Below are positions 17,445-25,982 of a stretch of DNA of 64,000 nt, piece after piece (within the stretch, counting starts at the first letter, position 1; the number at the start of each line of letters is the position of its first letter). Below the pieces are notes generated by a model, which saw only the letters and a list, made by a program, of their open reading frames with translations, had not been told where the DNA came from and searched no databases. The stretch is from Symbiodinium sp. CCMP2592 (lineage: Eukaryota; Sar; Dinophyceae; Suessiales; Symbiodiniaceae): assembly GCA_905221615.1 (NCBI GenBank), contig CAJNDT010005913.1, positions 1,488,001-1,552,000 on the forward strand, read 5' to 3'. A program made the translations under genes and the position numbers.

Positions 17445-20400
17445 ATGAACTACACACAACACGGCAAGCTCCTTATTCAAAGGCTCCAAGAGACGATTTT
17501 GGTCTGGGACGGCGCAATGGGTACACAGATCCATGCGCTGGATCTGGACATCGATGAACACTATCAGGGGTGCGAGAACTGCACAGACATACTGTCGCTG
17601 AGTTGTCCTGAACAGATCGGGGAGATCCATCGCGCGTATCTGAAAGCTGGTGCGGATGTGATCTCGACCAATACCTTTGGCGGCGCGGCGCATGTGCTTG
17701 GGGAGTTCGATCGCAGTGATGATGCGCGTGCCGTATGCCGAGCAGCGGCGGAGATCGCGCGCCAGGCAGCGGATGAGTTCAGCACTGATGCGCAGCGACG
17801 CTTTGTCGCGGGATCGCTTGGGCCTGGAACAAAGCTGATCACGCTCGGACAGATCGGGTTCGATGATCTGCGAGATTCGTATGCGCAAGCAGCGATGGGC
17901 TTGATCGAGGGTGGGGTTGATTGCGTGCTGATCGAGACGTGTCAGGATCTGCTGCAGATCCGCTGTGCGGTGCAATCGGTAGAGCAGGCGGAGCTGGAGC
18001 TGGGGGTTGAGTTTGGGTCGGTGCCGATCTTTGTTTCGGTGACGATCGAGCAGACGGGGACGATGCTTGTGGGGAGTTCGATTGAAGCCGCGATCGAGGC
18101 GCTGCGTCCGCTTCCGATCTCGGCGCTGGGACTCAACTGCGCGACGGGTCCGGTGGAGATGATGAACCATGTGCGGACGCTTGCGAAGAAGTGGGATCGC
18201 CCGATCACGGTGATGCCCAACGCCGGGCTCCCGGTGCTTGAGGAGGGGAAAACGGTCTATCCGCTAGGTCCCGACTCGTTCGTCAAGGCGGTCACCCCGA
18301 TGCTTGATGAGGGATTGGTGGACGCGATCGGTGGGTGCTGCGGGACGACCCCTGAGCATATTGCGAAGCTGCGCGCGTTTGTGGATGGCCGGGAGAAGGT
18401 CCGTCGGGATGATCCGGTTGTCGTTCCGAGCTGTTCGTCGCTGTACTCGGCGGTGGAGTATCGGCAGGATCTGTCGCTGCTGATTATTGGAGAGCGGTGC
18501 AACGCGTCGGGATCGCGAAAGTTCAAGCGGCTGCTTGAGGAAGAGGACTTCGATGGGATCGTGTCGCTGGCTCGCCAGCAGGTGCGGGACAGCTCGCACG
18601 TGATCGATATCAACGTCGATGTCGCGGGGCGCGACAACGCGCGGGACATGCATGAGGTGGTCTCGCGGATTGTCAAGCAGGTCGATGCCCCACTCATGCT
18701 CGACTCGACGAATCCGAAAGTGATCCTCGCGGGGCTCAAGGCGTCGGGGGGTAAGAGCATCATCAACAGCGCGAACTTTGAGGAGGGCGAAGAGAAGTTT
18801 GATGAGCTGTGCGCGATGGCGAAGCGGTTCGGGGCGGGGCTGGTCATCGGGACGATCGATGAGGATGAAGAGAACGCGATGGCGCGGACGGCGGATCGCA
18901 AGCTCGCGATCGCGTCGCGGGCGATCGAGCGTGCTGTGGATCATCATGGTTTGAAGGTCTCGGATCTGTTCATCGATCCGCTGGTGCTCCCGGTTTCGAC
19001 GGGGATGGACTCGGATCGTCGCAGCGCCAGCGAGCTGATCGAGGGCACGAGACGGATCGCGGAGGCGTATCCGGAGGTGCAGCTGACGTGCGGCTTGTCG
19101 AATGTGTCGTTCGGATTGAATCCCTCGGCTCGCGTGGTGATCAACGCTGTGCTGCTGCATGAGCTTGTTGAGGCGGGGATGACGAGTGCGATTCTGCATG
19201 CGTCGAAGATCACGCCTTTGCATCGGATGGACGAAGCGCAGAAGGACGCGGCGATGGACCTGATCTTCGATCGTCGCAGCGAAGAGCTCGGCGGGATCGG
19301 TCTCCCTGAGGGCATCGATGATCCCAAGCACGATCCGCTGGCGCACCTGATCGATTTGTTCCAAGGCGAAACGGAGCAGGTGGATCAGGTCTCGCAATCG
19401 GACCTGTCGCTTGAGGAACGGCTCCGGAACCACATCATCAACGGCGAGCGCGAGCATCTTGAGGAGTCGATCAATGAAGCGCTCGAGCAGTACACGGCTC
19501 TGGAGATCATCAACGATCACTTGCTCGATGGGATGAAGACGGTGGGCGAGTTGTTCGGGAGCGGGCAGATGCAACTGCCGTTTGTGCTCCAGAGCGCGGA
19601 GGTGATGAAGCGTGCGGTGGCGCTGCTTGAGCCTCATATGGAGAAGAGCGATTCGGTGTCCAAGGGGTCGATCGTGCTCGCGACGGTCAAGGGCGATGTG
19701 CACGACATCGGGAAGAACCTGGTTGATATCCTCTTGTCGAATAACGGATTTACGGTACACAACCTTGGGATCAAGCAACCGATTGATGCGATCCTCAAGT
19801 CCTATGAAGAAACCATGGCGGACGCGATCGGGTTGTCGGGACTCCTCGTCAAGAGCGTCAATGTGATGGAGGAGAATCTCCACGAGCTCAACAAGTCGGG
19901 GATCAAGGTCCCGGTGCTACTTGGGGGCGCGGCATTGACACGGAGTTACGCGGAAGGTCACCTGACCAGTGTGTACGAGGGGGATCTGCACTACGCGAAG
20001 GACGCGTTTGATGGGCTCGACACGATGAACGCGATCATCACTGGGACGAGCAAAGAGTTGCTCAGCGCGGCTCAGGAGCGTGCACAGACGAGACAAGCGA
20101 CGATCGCGAAGCATCAAGGGAAGATCAAGCCGGCTTCGGCGACTTCGGTGCTGACGCGGTCTGCGGTGGTGCGTGACAATGAGGTCCCGACGCCTCCATT
20201 CTGGGGGACGCGGGTGATCGAGGATGTGTCGCTTCGGGATATCTTCGCGTACATCAATCCGACAGCGCTCTATAGCGTGCAGTGGCAGCTCAAGCGGGGC
20301 AAACAGGACAAGGCGGGGTACGAAGCGATGCTTGAAGATGTCGCGAAGCCCAAGTTTGAAGAGCTCAAGCAGGCGTGTTTGGAGCAGTCGATCCTGCAGC

Positions 20401-20990
20401 CTCGCGTGGTGTATGGGTACTTCCCGTGCAGCAGCGATGGGGATTCGCTGGTGATGTTTGATCCGGAGGATCATGATCGCGAAGTGAATCGGTTCGCGTT
20501 CCCGCGTCAGTCTTCGAATAAGACGCTGTGCATTGCTGATTTCTATCGTGATCTTGGGGAGTGCGAAGCTATTGGGCAGCGCGATGTGATCGGGATGATG
20601 TGCGTGACGATGGGTGAGCGGATCAGCGGCTACACGAAGGAGCTCTTTGATTCGGATCAGTATCAGGATTATTTGTACTGGCACGGCTTGGGGGTTGAAG
20701 CCGCGGAAGGGTTGGCGGAGCTTTGGCACAAGCGGATCCGTCAGGAGCTTGGGTTTGGGCACGAGGATTCGAGTGTGATCAGCGAACTCTTCCAGCAGAA
20801 GTATCGCGGATCTCGCTACTCGTTTGGGTATCCCGCGTGTCCTGACATGAGTGCGCACACGATCATGTGGGAGCTGCTGGATCCGACGCGGATCGGGTGT
20901 CATCTGACGGAGAACTACCAGATCGATCCGGAGCAATCGACGTGCGCGATTGTCTCGCATCACCCTGAGGCGCGGTACTTCAACGCGTGA
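17445..20990 (+). CDS. metH: Cobalamin-dependent methionine synthase
   Basis: A 1181-residue four-module enzyme that transfers a methyl group from 5-methyl-THF through cob(I)alamin to homocysteine. The homocysteine domain has the zinc ligands in GLNCATG (~residue 230) and GGCCGTTP (~297). The pterin domain starts near RCNASGSRKF. The B12 domain carries GDVHDIGKN (~750) with the cobalt-ligating His. The C-terminal reactivation domain contains RISGYTKELF and the YRGSRYSFGYPACPD stretch that binds S-adenosylmethionine. All modules are present and uninterrupted. It is convergent with a FecCD permease gene. It works with MetK, encoded at 58725-59909. Confidence 0.96.
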   Translation: MNYTQHGKLLIQRLQETILVWDGAMGTQIHALDLDIDEHYQGCENCTDILSLSCPEQIGEIHRAYLKAGADVISTNTFGGAAHVLGEFDRSDDARAVCRAAAEIARQAADEFSTDAQRRFVAGSLGPGTKLITLGQIGFDDLRDSYAQAAMGLIEGGVDCVLIETCQDLLQIRCAVQSVEQAELELGVEFGSVPIFVSVTIEQTGTMLVGSSIEAAIEALRPLPISALGLNCATGPVEMMNHVRTLAKKWDRPITVMPNAGLPVLEEGKTVYPLGPDSFVKAVTPMLDEGLVDAIGGCCGTTPEHIAKLRAFVDGREKVRRDDPVVVPSCSSLYSAVEYRQDLSLLIIGERCNASGSRKFKRLLEEEDFDGIVSLARQQVRDSSHVIDINVDVAGRDNARDMHEVVSRIVKQVDAPLMLDSTNPKVILAGLKASGGKSIINSANFEEGEEKFDELCAMAKRFGAGLVIGTIDEDEENAMARTADRKLAIASRAIERAVDHHGLKVSDLFIDPLVLPVSTGMDSDRRSASELIEGTRRIAEAYPEVQLTCGLSNVSFGLNPSARVVINAVLLHELVEAGMTSAILHASKITPLHRMDEAQKDAAMDLIFDRRSEELGGIGLPEGIDDPKHDPLAHLIDLFQGETEQVDQVSQSDLSLEERLRNHIINGEREHLEESINEALEQYTALEIINDHLLDGMKTVGELFGSGQMQLPFVLQSAEVMKRAVALLEPHMEKSDSVSKGSIVLATVKGDVHDIGKNLVDILLSNNGFTVHNLGIKQPIDAILKSYEETMADAIGLSGLLVKSVNVMEENLHELNKSGIKVPVLLGGAALTRSYAEGHLTSVYEGDLHYAKDAFDGLDTMNAIITGTSKELLSAAQERAQTRQATIAKHQGKIKPASATSVLTRSAVVRDNEVPTPPFWGTRVIEDVSLRDIFAYINPTALYSVQWQLKRGKQDKAGYEAMLEDVAKPKFEELKQACLEQSILQPRVVYGYFPCSSDGDSLVMFDPEDHDREVNRFAFPRQSSNKTLCIADFYRDLGECEAIGQRDVIGMMCVTMGERISGYTKELFDSDQYQDYLYWHGLGVEAAEGLAELWHKRIRQELGFGHEDSSVISELFQQKYRGSRYSFGYPACPDMSAHTIMWELLDPTRIGCHLTENYQIDPEQSTCAIVSHHPEARYFNA

Positions 20991-21002
20991 TCTGTTGATT
21001 GT

Positions 21003-21971
21003 TCAACCCATCGACTGGCTCGTCCGCTGTTTGAGCAGGAGGACGAGGAACGCGGGGCCTCCGATGAGTGCGGTGAGGACTCCGATCGGGATGCGGCCGG
21101 CGTCGGTTTCGATTGCTCTGGTGACGACATCGGCGCCGACGACCATGGACGCGCCGAGGATGGTTGACGCGATCAGCAGCGTGTTGTGGCGCGGTCCGAT
21201 CAGGACGCGGACGATGTGGGGGCAGACGAGTCCGACGAATCCTATGGGGCCTGCGAGGATGATGGAGATCGTGGTCAGGATCCCGGCTCCGAGGAGTTGC
21301 TCCAGACGGATGCGTTTGATGTTGAGTCCCACGCTTGCGGCTTCGTCGTTGGGGAGCGCGCCGGCGTCGTAGTAGCGAGCACGGATCATCGCGATGATGA
21401 GTACGAACAAGACGGCGATCGAAGATGCGAGGAGGTGCGTGGAGTTGAGGTCTTCGCGGAGGTGTCCCATCATCCATCGGCTTGTCCCGAATCCACGATC
21501 GGGCATCTGGGCCGCGACGAGCATGGTCGCGGCCCCGAGGATCACGGAGACGATGACCCCGATGAGGATCATGGTGACTGGGTCGATGATGCCTTGTCGT
21601 TTGGAGAGTGTGTAGACCAGAGCCAGGACGCTGACCGCTCCGATGAGCGCGGGGATCGAGGCGCCTCCGACACTGAGTGCGGTTCCTGTGATGAACATGG
21701 TGAGCGTGACAGCGAATCCGGCGCCGGCGCTGAGTCCCATGAGATCGGGCGCGGCGAGGGGGTTGCGGAGGAGGGACTGGAGAAGTACGCCCGCGATTGC
21801 GAGCGATGAGCCGACCAGGGATCCGGTCCAGACTCGGCGGAAGCGGAGGGCGTTGATGTAGGAATCTTCGGAGACCCCCCACTGGTCGGTGCCTGCGATG
21901 AGGCGCAGGAATGCGATCAGGACGAAGCTGAGCGTGAGCAGGAACAGGATGACGAGGGCGCGTCGTTGCAC
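21003..21971 (-). CDS. FecCD-family ABC transporter permease
   Basis: A 322-residue membrane protein with about nine or ten hydrophobic segments. It matches the FecCD/BtuC family in length and in the RNPLAAPDLMGLSAGAG stretch after the second helix and the LGAGILTTISIILAGPIGFVG region. It would form the channel of an importer for iron-siderophore, haem or cobalamin. Neither a binding protein nor an ATPase gene is next to it, so it is an orphan in this window. It lies 46 bases downstream of smpB on the same strand and converges with metH. B12 import is an attractive idea because metH and a B12/MeaB gene are here, but nothing in the sequence fixes the substrate. Confidence 0.85.
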   Translation of the reverse strand: MQRRALVILFLLTLSFVLIAFLRLIAGTDQWGVSEDSYINALRFRRVWTGSLVGSSLAIAGVLLQSLLRNPLAAPDLMGLSAGAGFAVTLTMFITGTALSVGGASIPALIGAVSVLALVYTLSKRQGIIDPVTMILIGVIVSVILGAATMLVAAQMPDRGFGTSRWMMGHLREDLNSTHLLASSIAVLFVLIIAMIRARYYDAGALPNDEAASVGLNIKRIRLEQLLGAGILTTISIILAGPIGFVGLVCPHIVRVLIGPRHNTLLIASTILGASMVVGADVVTRAIETDAGRIPIGVLTALIGGPAFLVLLLKQRTSQSMG

Positions 21972-22017
21972 GATCGACGGTATGCGCGATCGGGGACGCT
22001 GGGGATGCGAGATCGCT

Positions 22018-22509
22018 TTAGTACTTCATTTTCTGGGACATCGCGCGTTGGAGGTCACGCTGGTTCTCGCGCTCGGCGATGGAGTGGCGTTTGTCGTGCT
22101 GTGCTTTGCCTTTACAGATCCCAAGCTGGATTTTGGCAAATCCTCCAGAGAAGTAGAGTTTGAGGGGGATGAGGGTGACGCCTTTGATGTCCACGGAGCG
22201 TGCGAGGCGCTCGATCTCGCGTTTGTTGGCGAGCAGCATGCGGTCACGTTTGGGGCGATGGTTCAGCGCCCCGGCGGGTTGGTAGGGTGGGATGTCGATC
22301 TGGTGGAGCGTGAGGCGGGGTGGATCGAGGTCCACGGAGATGTAGCCCTCTTTGAGGGAGCAGTTACCGTCGCGGATGCTTTTGACTTCCGAGCCCTCAA
22401 GGACGATCCCGACCTCGAGGGTGTCCTCGACGAAGTAGTCGTGACGGGCTCGGCGGTTGTCGAAGACCGGCGAGTGGTTGTTTTTCTTGTTTTTGTTCTT
22501 CTTGGCCAT
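22018..22509 (-). CDS. smpB: SsrA-binding protein SmpB
   Basis: A 163-residue partner of tmRNA in trans-translation, used to rescue stalled ribosomes. The start is taken at the ATG of MAKKNKNKKN; an in-frame TTG lies six codons earlier. Family marks are FVEDTLEVGIVLEGSEVKSI, then LKEGYI, the KLYFSGGFAKIQLGICKGK strand pair and a basic C-terminal tail ending MSQKMKY. The ssrA RNA gene itself was not seen in the window. It is divergent from the lipoprotein-like gene at 22590. Confidence 0.95.
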   Translation of the reverse strand: MAKKNKNKKNNHSPVFDNRRARHDYFVEDTLEVGIVLEGSEVKSIRDGNCSLKEGYISVDLDPPRLTLHQIDIPPYQPAGALNHRPKRDRMLLANKREIERLARSVDIKGVTLIPLKLYFSGGFAKIQLGICKGKAQHDKRHSIAERENQRDLQRAMSQKMKY

Positions 22510-22589
22510 TGGAGTATTTGCAGACAAAGCGTAGGAGCGAGGAATCGATCGAGCCGCTTTGGAGCGCGGAATCCCCTAGCATCTGGGGT

Positions 22590-23111
22590 ATGAGGTTCGT
22601 GATTTGCTGCATGGTTTGGGTTGGGTTGGTGCTGATGGGTGGGTGTGTCCACGCTCAGAACGAACGGCTCGAGCTGGGCACACTGAATCGCACAGCGAGC
22701 TTTGATCGTGATCAGTCAGAACGATCGCTCGATACGCATGCACCGCGTTCGCAGTGGGCGACGATGGTCGTTGTGGTCCCGATCGATGGGATCTCGCACG
22801 GCGCGGCGATGCGGGTGTATCCGTTTCCGCGCAAGACGGATGAGCCGAGGGTCTATGGGTTGATGCCGAGCGTGGAGTCGTCGCTTGCTGCTCAGGGGCA
22901 GTCCGGGGTTAACTCGATGATCGAGACCCTCGATGAGATCGGATCATCCGGCATTGGGCTGATCAATCCGATGCTGATGCAGTATCAGCTCACCAATAAT
23001 CAGTGGAGTCCGCAGCGTGTCTGGAAGCGGAGCCGACAGGAAAGGGTGTGGGCATCGGGACCGATCGCGGATCCGAACAAGCAACTCGAAGAGGGCAATG
23101 ACGATGAGTGA
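22590..23111 (+). CDS. Exported protein of unknown function, possible lipoprotein
   Basis: A 173-residue protein starting at 22590 with a strongly hydrophobic N terminus (MRFVICCMVWVGLVLMGGC). The cysteine at 19 could be lipidated, or signal peptidase I could cut after VHA. The body (WATMVVVVPIDGISHGAAM, RVYPFPRKT) matches no family I recognise. The last bases overlap the start of the rhodanese gene, so the two are co-translated. Function is unknown. Confidence 0.75.
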   Translation: MRFVICCMVWVGLVLMGGCVHAQNERLELGTLNRTASFDRDQSERSLDTHAPRSQWATMVVVVPIDGISHGAAMRVYPFPRKTDEPRVYGLMPSVESSLAAQGQSGVNSMIETLDEIGSSGIGLINPMLMQYQLTNNQWSPQRVWKRSRQERVWASGPIADPNKQLEEGNDDE

Positions 23112-23475
23112 CTTACCTGACAATCCAGAGAACTATCCGTTCAATCCCGATCTTGAGATCAGTGTTGTTGAGACGCATCAGCTGCACGAGTCTGGCGCGG
23201 ATGACTTTTTGTTGCTTGATGTGCGTGAGCCTCATGAACTCGAGATCAGTGCGATCGAGGGCGCGACGCATATCCCGATGGGCGATATTCCTGGGGCGCT
23301 TGGTGAGCTGGACATCGAAGAGGACACCCTGGTTGCGGTGCTGTGCCGAACGGGGAAACGCTCACTTGATGTTGCGATGTATCTTCATGGACAGGGATTC
23401 ACTGGTGCTCGCTCAGTTGCGGGCGGAATCCACTGGTGGTCGGATCGTCTTGATCCTTCATTGACCAAGTATTGA
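23104..23475 (+). CDS. Single-domain rhodanese-like protein
   Basis: A 123-residue sulfurtransferase-fold protein. The start at 23104 has GAGGG at proper spacing; an ATG six bases earlier is possible. It has LLLDVREPHELE, the IPMGDIP strand and the active-site loop with the catalytic cysteine in LCRTGKRS. The length fits GlpE/PspE-like single rhodanese domains. It overlaps the preceding exported-protein gene by eight bases and is followed 14 bases later by the MqnD-like gene. It may transfer sulfane sulfur; the acceptor is unknown. ThiS, encoded at 51760, is one possible but unproven link. Confidence 0.9.
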   Translation: MSDLPDNPENYPFNPDLEISVVETHQLHESGADDFLLLDVREPHELEISAIEGATHIPMGDIPGALGELDIEEDTLVAVLCRTGKRSLDVAMYLHGQGFTGARSVAGGIHWWSDRLDPSLTKY

Positions 23476-23489
23476 ATGAAAGACGGCCG

Positions 23490-24428
23490 ATGACTCAGAC
23501 TGACACGATCATACTCTCACTGGCGCATTCTCCGGACTCGGATGATCTGGTGATGTGGTGGCCGCTGACGGGGATCACAAATCCCGACGGGACTCCGATC
23601 GATGGTCCGCTCGGACAACCCCAGCTTGATACTGGTCCGTTCCGCTTTGATCTGGTGGCGCGGGATGTGCAGGAGCTCAATGAGCTTGCGATTGATCCGG
23701 GGGCGTCTGATCCGTATGACATCACAGCGATCTCATGTGCAGTGTATCCGGCGATCGCGGATCGGTATCTGATCACGCGATCGGGCGGGTCGTTTGGTGA
23801 GAACTACGGCCCCAAGGTAGTGGTCGCGTCGGACTCGGGATTGCGATCGCTTGATGATTTGGATTCATCCGTGACGATTGGTGTGCCTGGCGTGAACACG
23901 AGCGCGTTCTTGACACTGAATTTGATCGCGCCTGGATTCAAGTTTGTCCCGATGCTGTTCTCTGATATTCCTGGAGCGGTCAAGGACGGCGATGTGGATG
24001 CTGGATTACTCATTCACGAGGCGCAGTTGACCTTTGGGGACTCTGGGCTTCGTCAGATCGGGGATATCGGTCAGTGGTGGCATTCGGATACAGGGGGGAA
24101 GCCGTTGCCTTTGGGGCTCAATGTCGTCGCTCGCTCACTGGACGAGCGGTACGGCGAGGGGACTTGTCAGCGCGTCGCGGATCTGCTCACGGCGTCGATC
24201 GAGACGGCGGTGCGTGAGAAGGATGCTTCGCGGAGGCATCTGCAGATCAACAAGGGTGATCGGACGGAGTGGGATGATCCGGAGCTTGTTGACAAGTACC
24301 TCTCGATGTATGTGTCAGATTTGACGCTGGACATGGGGGATACTGGTCGGGCTGCGATTGAACTGCTGCTGGGTCGCGGAGCGGACGCGGGGTTGTGTGA
24401 TTCAGTCGGATCGGTCGAGATCATCTGA
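23490..24428 (+). CDS. MqnA/MqnD family protein, probable 1,4-dihydroxy-6-naphthoate synthase
   Basis: A 312-residue periplasmic-binding-fold enzyme of the futalosine menaquinone pathway. The N terminus (LAHSPDSDDLVMWWPL) matches the SPCPNDTF-like opening of MqnD in position but not in exact letters. Later DITAISCAVYPAIADRY and GENYGPKVVVA are typical, and so is GLLIHEAQLTFG with its conserved His. The start at 23490 is chosen over a TTG upstream. MqnD proteins are usually ~270-290 residues; the extra length is an insertion near GIPNPDG-like residues 30-45. An alternative is a related substrate-binding protein. It is in a run with the rhodanese and lipoprotein-like genes. Confidence 0.75.
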   Translation: MTQTDTIILSLAHSPDSDDLVMWWPLTGITNPDGTPIDGPLGQPQLDTGPFRFDLVARDVQELNELAIDPGASDPYDITAISCAVYPAIADRYLITRSGGSFGENYGPKVVVASDSGLRSLDDLDSSVTIGVPGVNTSAFLTLNLIAPGFKFVPMLFSDIPGAVKDGDVDAGLLIHEAQLTFGDSGLRQIGDIGQWWHSDTGGKPLPLGLNVVARSLDERYGEGTCQRVADLLTASIETAVREKDASRRHLQINKGDRTEWDDPELVDKYLSMYVSDLTLDMGDTGRAAIELLLGRGADAGLCDSVGSVEII

Positions 24429-24488
24429 GCACGCGGACCTATTGTTCAGTAGTCCCCAACTTGTATTGACACAGTCATGGAGCGCGGC

Positions 24489-25973
24489 ATGATTCGAGAT
24501 GTGCATCTGGATGTTCTGGATGATTCTCCGAAAGAGGAATGCGGCGTTGTCGCGGTCTGGAATCATCCGCGTGCGGTGCATCTTGGGTATCTGGGGTTGT
24601 ATGCGCTGCAGCATCGCGGACAAGAAGCGGCGGGACTCGCCGCGAGTTCCAATGGGAAGATCCATTCGGAGCGTGGGGTTGGGATGGTCGCGGATGTGCT
24701 CAACGCTGAGCGGCTTGAGCGGCTCGACGGGTACTACAACAAGAGCAACCTGAGCAATCGAGGGGTGATCGGTCACACGCGGTATTCGACGGCGGGTGGA
24801 TCGGGCGCTGAGAATATCCAGCCGTTGGTTGAGACGATGTTTGATGGTCCTGTCAGTGTGGCGCACAACGGGAATCTGATCAATGGTCAGGTGTGGCGGC
24901 GTGAGTTGTCTCGTCGTGGACAGTTGTTTCATACGAGTTCGGATACGGAGGTCATGATCCATCTACTCGCATCCCCGGATCAGCGGGACACTCCCGATCC
25001 GACGGGGGCGATGCTGCGGAACCTGCAGGGGGCGTTCTCGCTTGTGCTCTTGCTGAAGGATCGGATCGAAGCGGCGCGTGATCCTTGGGGGTTCAGGCCT
25101 TTGGTGCTTGGGGAGCTTGAGGACGGATCGCCTTGCGTTGCGTCGGAGACGGTGGCGCTGGATGTGATGGGCGCGAAGTTTGTGCGTGAGATTGAGCCGG
25201 GCGAGATCGTGACGCTTTCGGATGAGGGTGTGCATTCTCGAAGGTATGCGGCCCCGATGACGCCATTGTCGCGTTGTGTGTTTGAGCATGTGTACTTTGC
25301 GAACCCGGCGTCTGAGGTGTTTGGTCAGAATGTGCTCGTCTCGCGTGAGGAGTTCGGGAAGCAGCTCGCGATCGAGTCTCCGGTGGAGGCGGATATTGTG
25401 ATGCCGATGCCGGACTCGGGACGGAGTGCGGCTAATGGATACGCGAATGAATCGGGGATTCCGTATCGCGAGGGGATCGTCCCGAATCGCTATGTTGGGC
25501 GCACCTTCATCAAACCAACGCAAGCGGAGCGAGCGGCGGCGGTTCGACTGAAACTCAATGTCGTCTCAGAAATTGTTTCCGGAATGCGGGTCATCATCGT
25601 GGACGACTCGATCGTTCGAGGGACGACGACGCGTGAGAAAATGAAGCAGATCCGAGAAGCTGGAGCGAGCGAGATCCATGTGCGGATCTCGTGTCCTCCG
25701 ATTGTGAGTCCCTGCTTCTACGGCGTGGACTTTGCAACTCCCGAACAACTGATCGCGCACAATAAGAGTGTGGATGAGATCCGAGACTTCCTCGAGGTGG
25801 ACTCGCTGCATTATCTCAGTCACGACGGGATGCTTGATGTGATGAAAAATCGAGCGTCTGGATACTGCACGGCGTGCTTTACGGGGAAGTATCCGATCGA
25901 CCCAGAGCAACCACTCGCGTGCGAGGTGACGACCAAGCGTCAAGCAGAGTTGTTCGTGGAGCATCCGGGCTGA
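24489..25973 (+). CDS. purF: Amidophosphoribosyltransferase (glutamine PRPP amidotransferase)
   Basis: A ~494-residue enzyme of the first committed purine step. The start at 24489 (MIRDVHLD) has GGAG six bases upstream; 24477 is an in-frame alternative. A short propeptide precedes the nucleophile cysteine in KEECGVVAVW. The PRPP-binding loop is MRVIIVDDSIVRGTTT. Cysteines at CVFEHVYFANP, SPCFYGVDFA and the C-terminal GYCTACFTGKYP correspond to the 4Fe-4S ligands of the Bacillus-type enzyme, so the iron-sulfur form is expected. PurM, a later step in the pathway, is encoded at 60028-61161. It converges with the LptD-like gene nine bases away. Confidence 0.96.
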   Translation: MIRDVHLDVLDDSPKEECGVVAVWNHPRAVHLGYLGLYALQHRGQEAAGLAASSNGKIHSERGVGMVADVLNAERLERLDGYYNKSNLSNRGVIGHTRYSTAGGSGAENIQPLVETMFDGPVSVAHNGNLINGQVWRRELSRRGQLFHTSSDTEVMIHLLASPDQRDTPDPTGAMLRNLQGAFSLVLLLKDRIEAARDPWGFRPLVLGELEDGSPCVASETVALDVMGAKFVREIEPGEIVTLSDEGVHSRRYAAPMTPLSRCVFEHVYFANPASEVFGQNVLVSREEFGKQLAIESPVEADIVMPMPDSGRSAANGYANESGIPYREGIVPNRYVGRTFIKPTQAERAAAVRLKLNVVSEIVSGMRVIIVDDSIVRGTTTREKMKQIREAGASEIHVRISCPPIVSPCFYGVDFATPEQLIAHNKSVDEIRDFLEVDSLHYLSHDGMLDVMKNRASGYCTACFTGKYPIDPEQPLACEVTTKRQAELFVEHPG

Positions 25974-25982
25974 TTGTTGAAC

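Noticed and set aside
18264-19883. 539-codon minus-strand frame inside metH
   Set aside because: It lies fully opposite metH, is very Arg/His-rich and has no recognisable domain.
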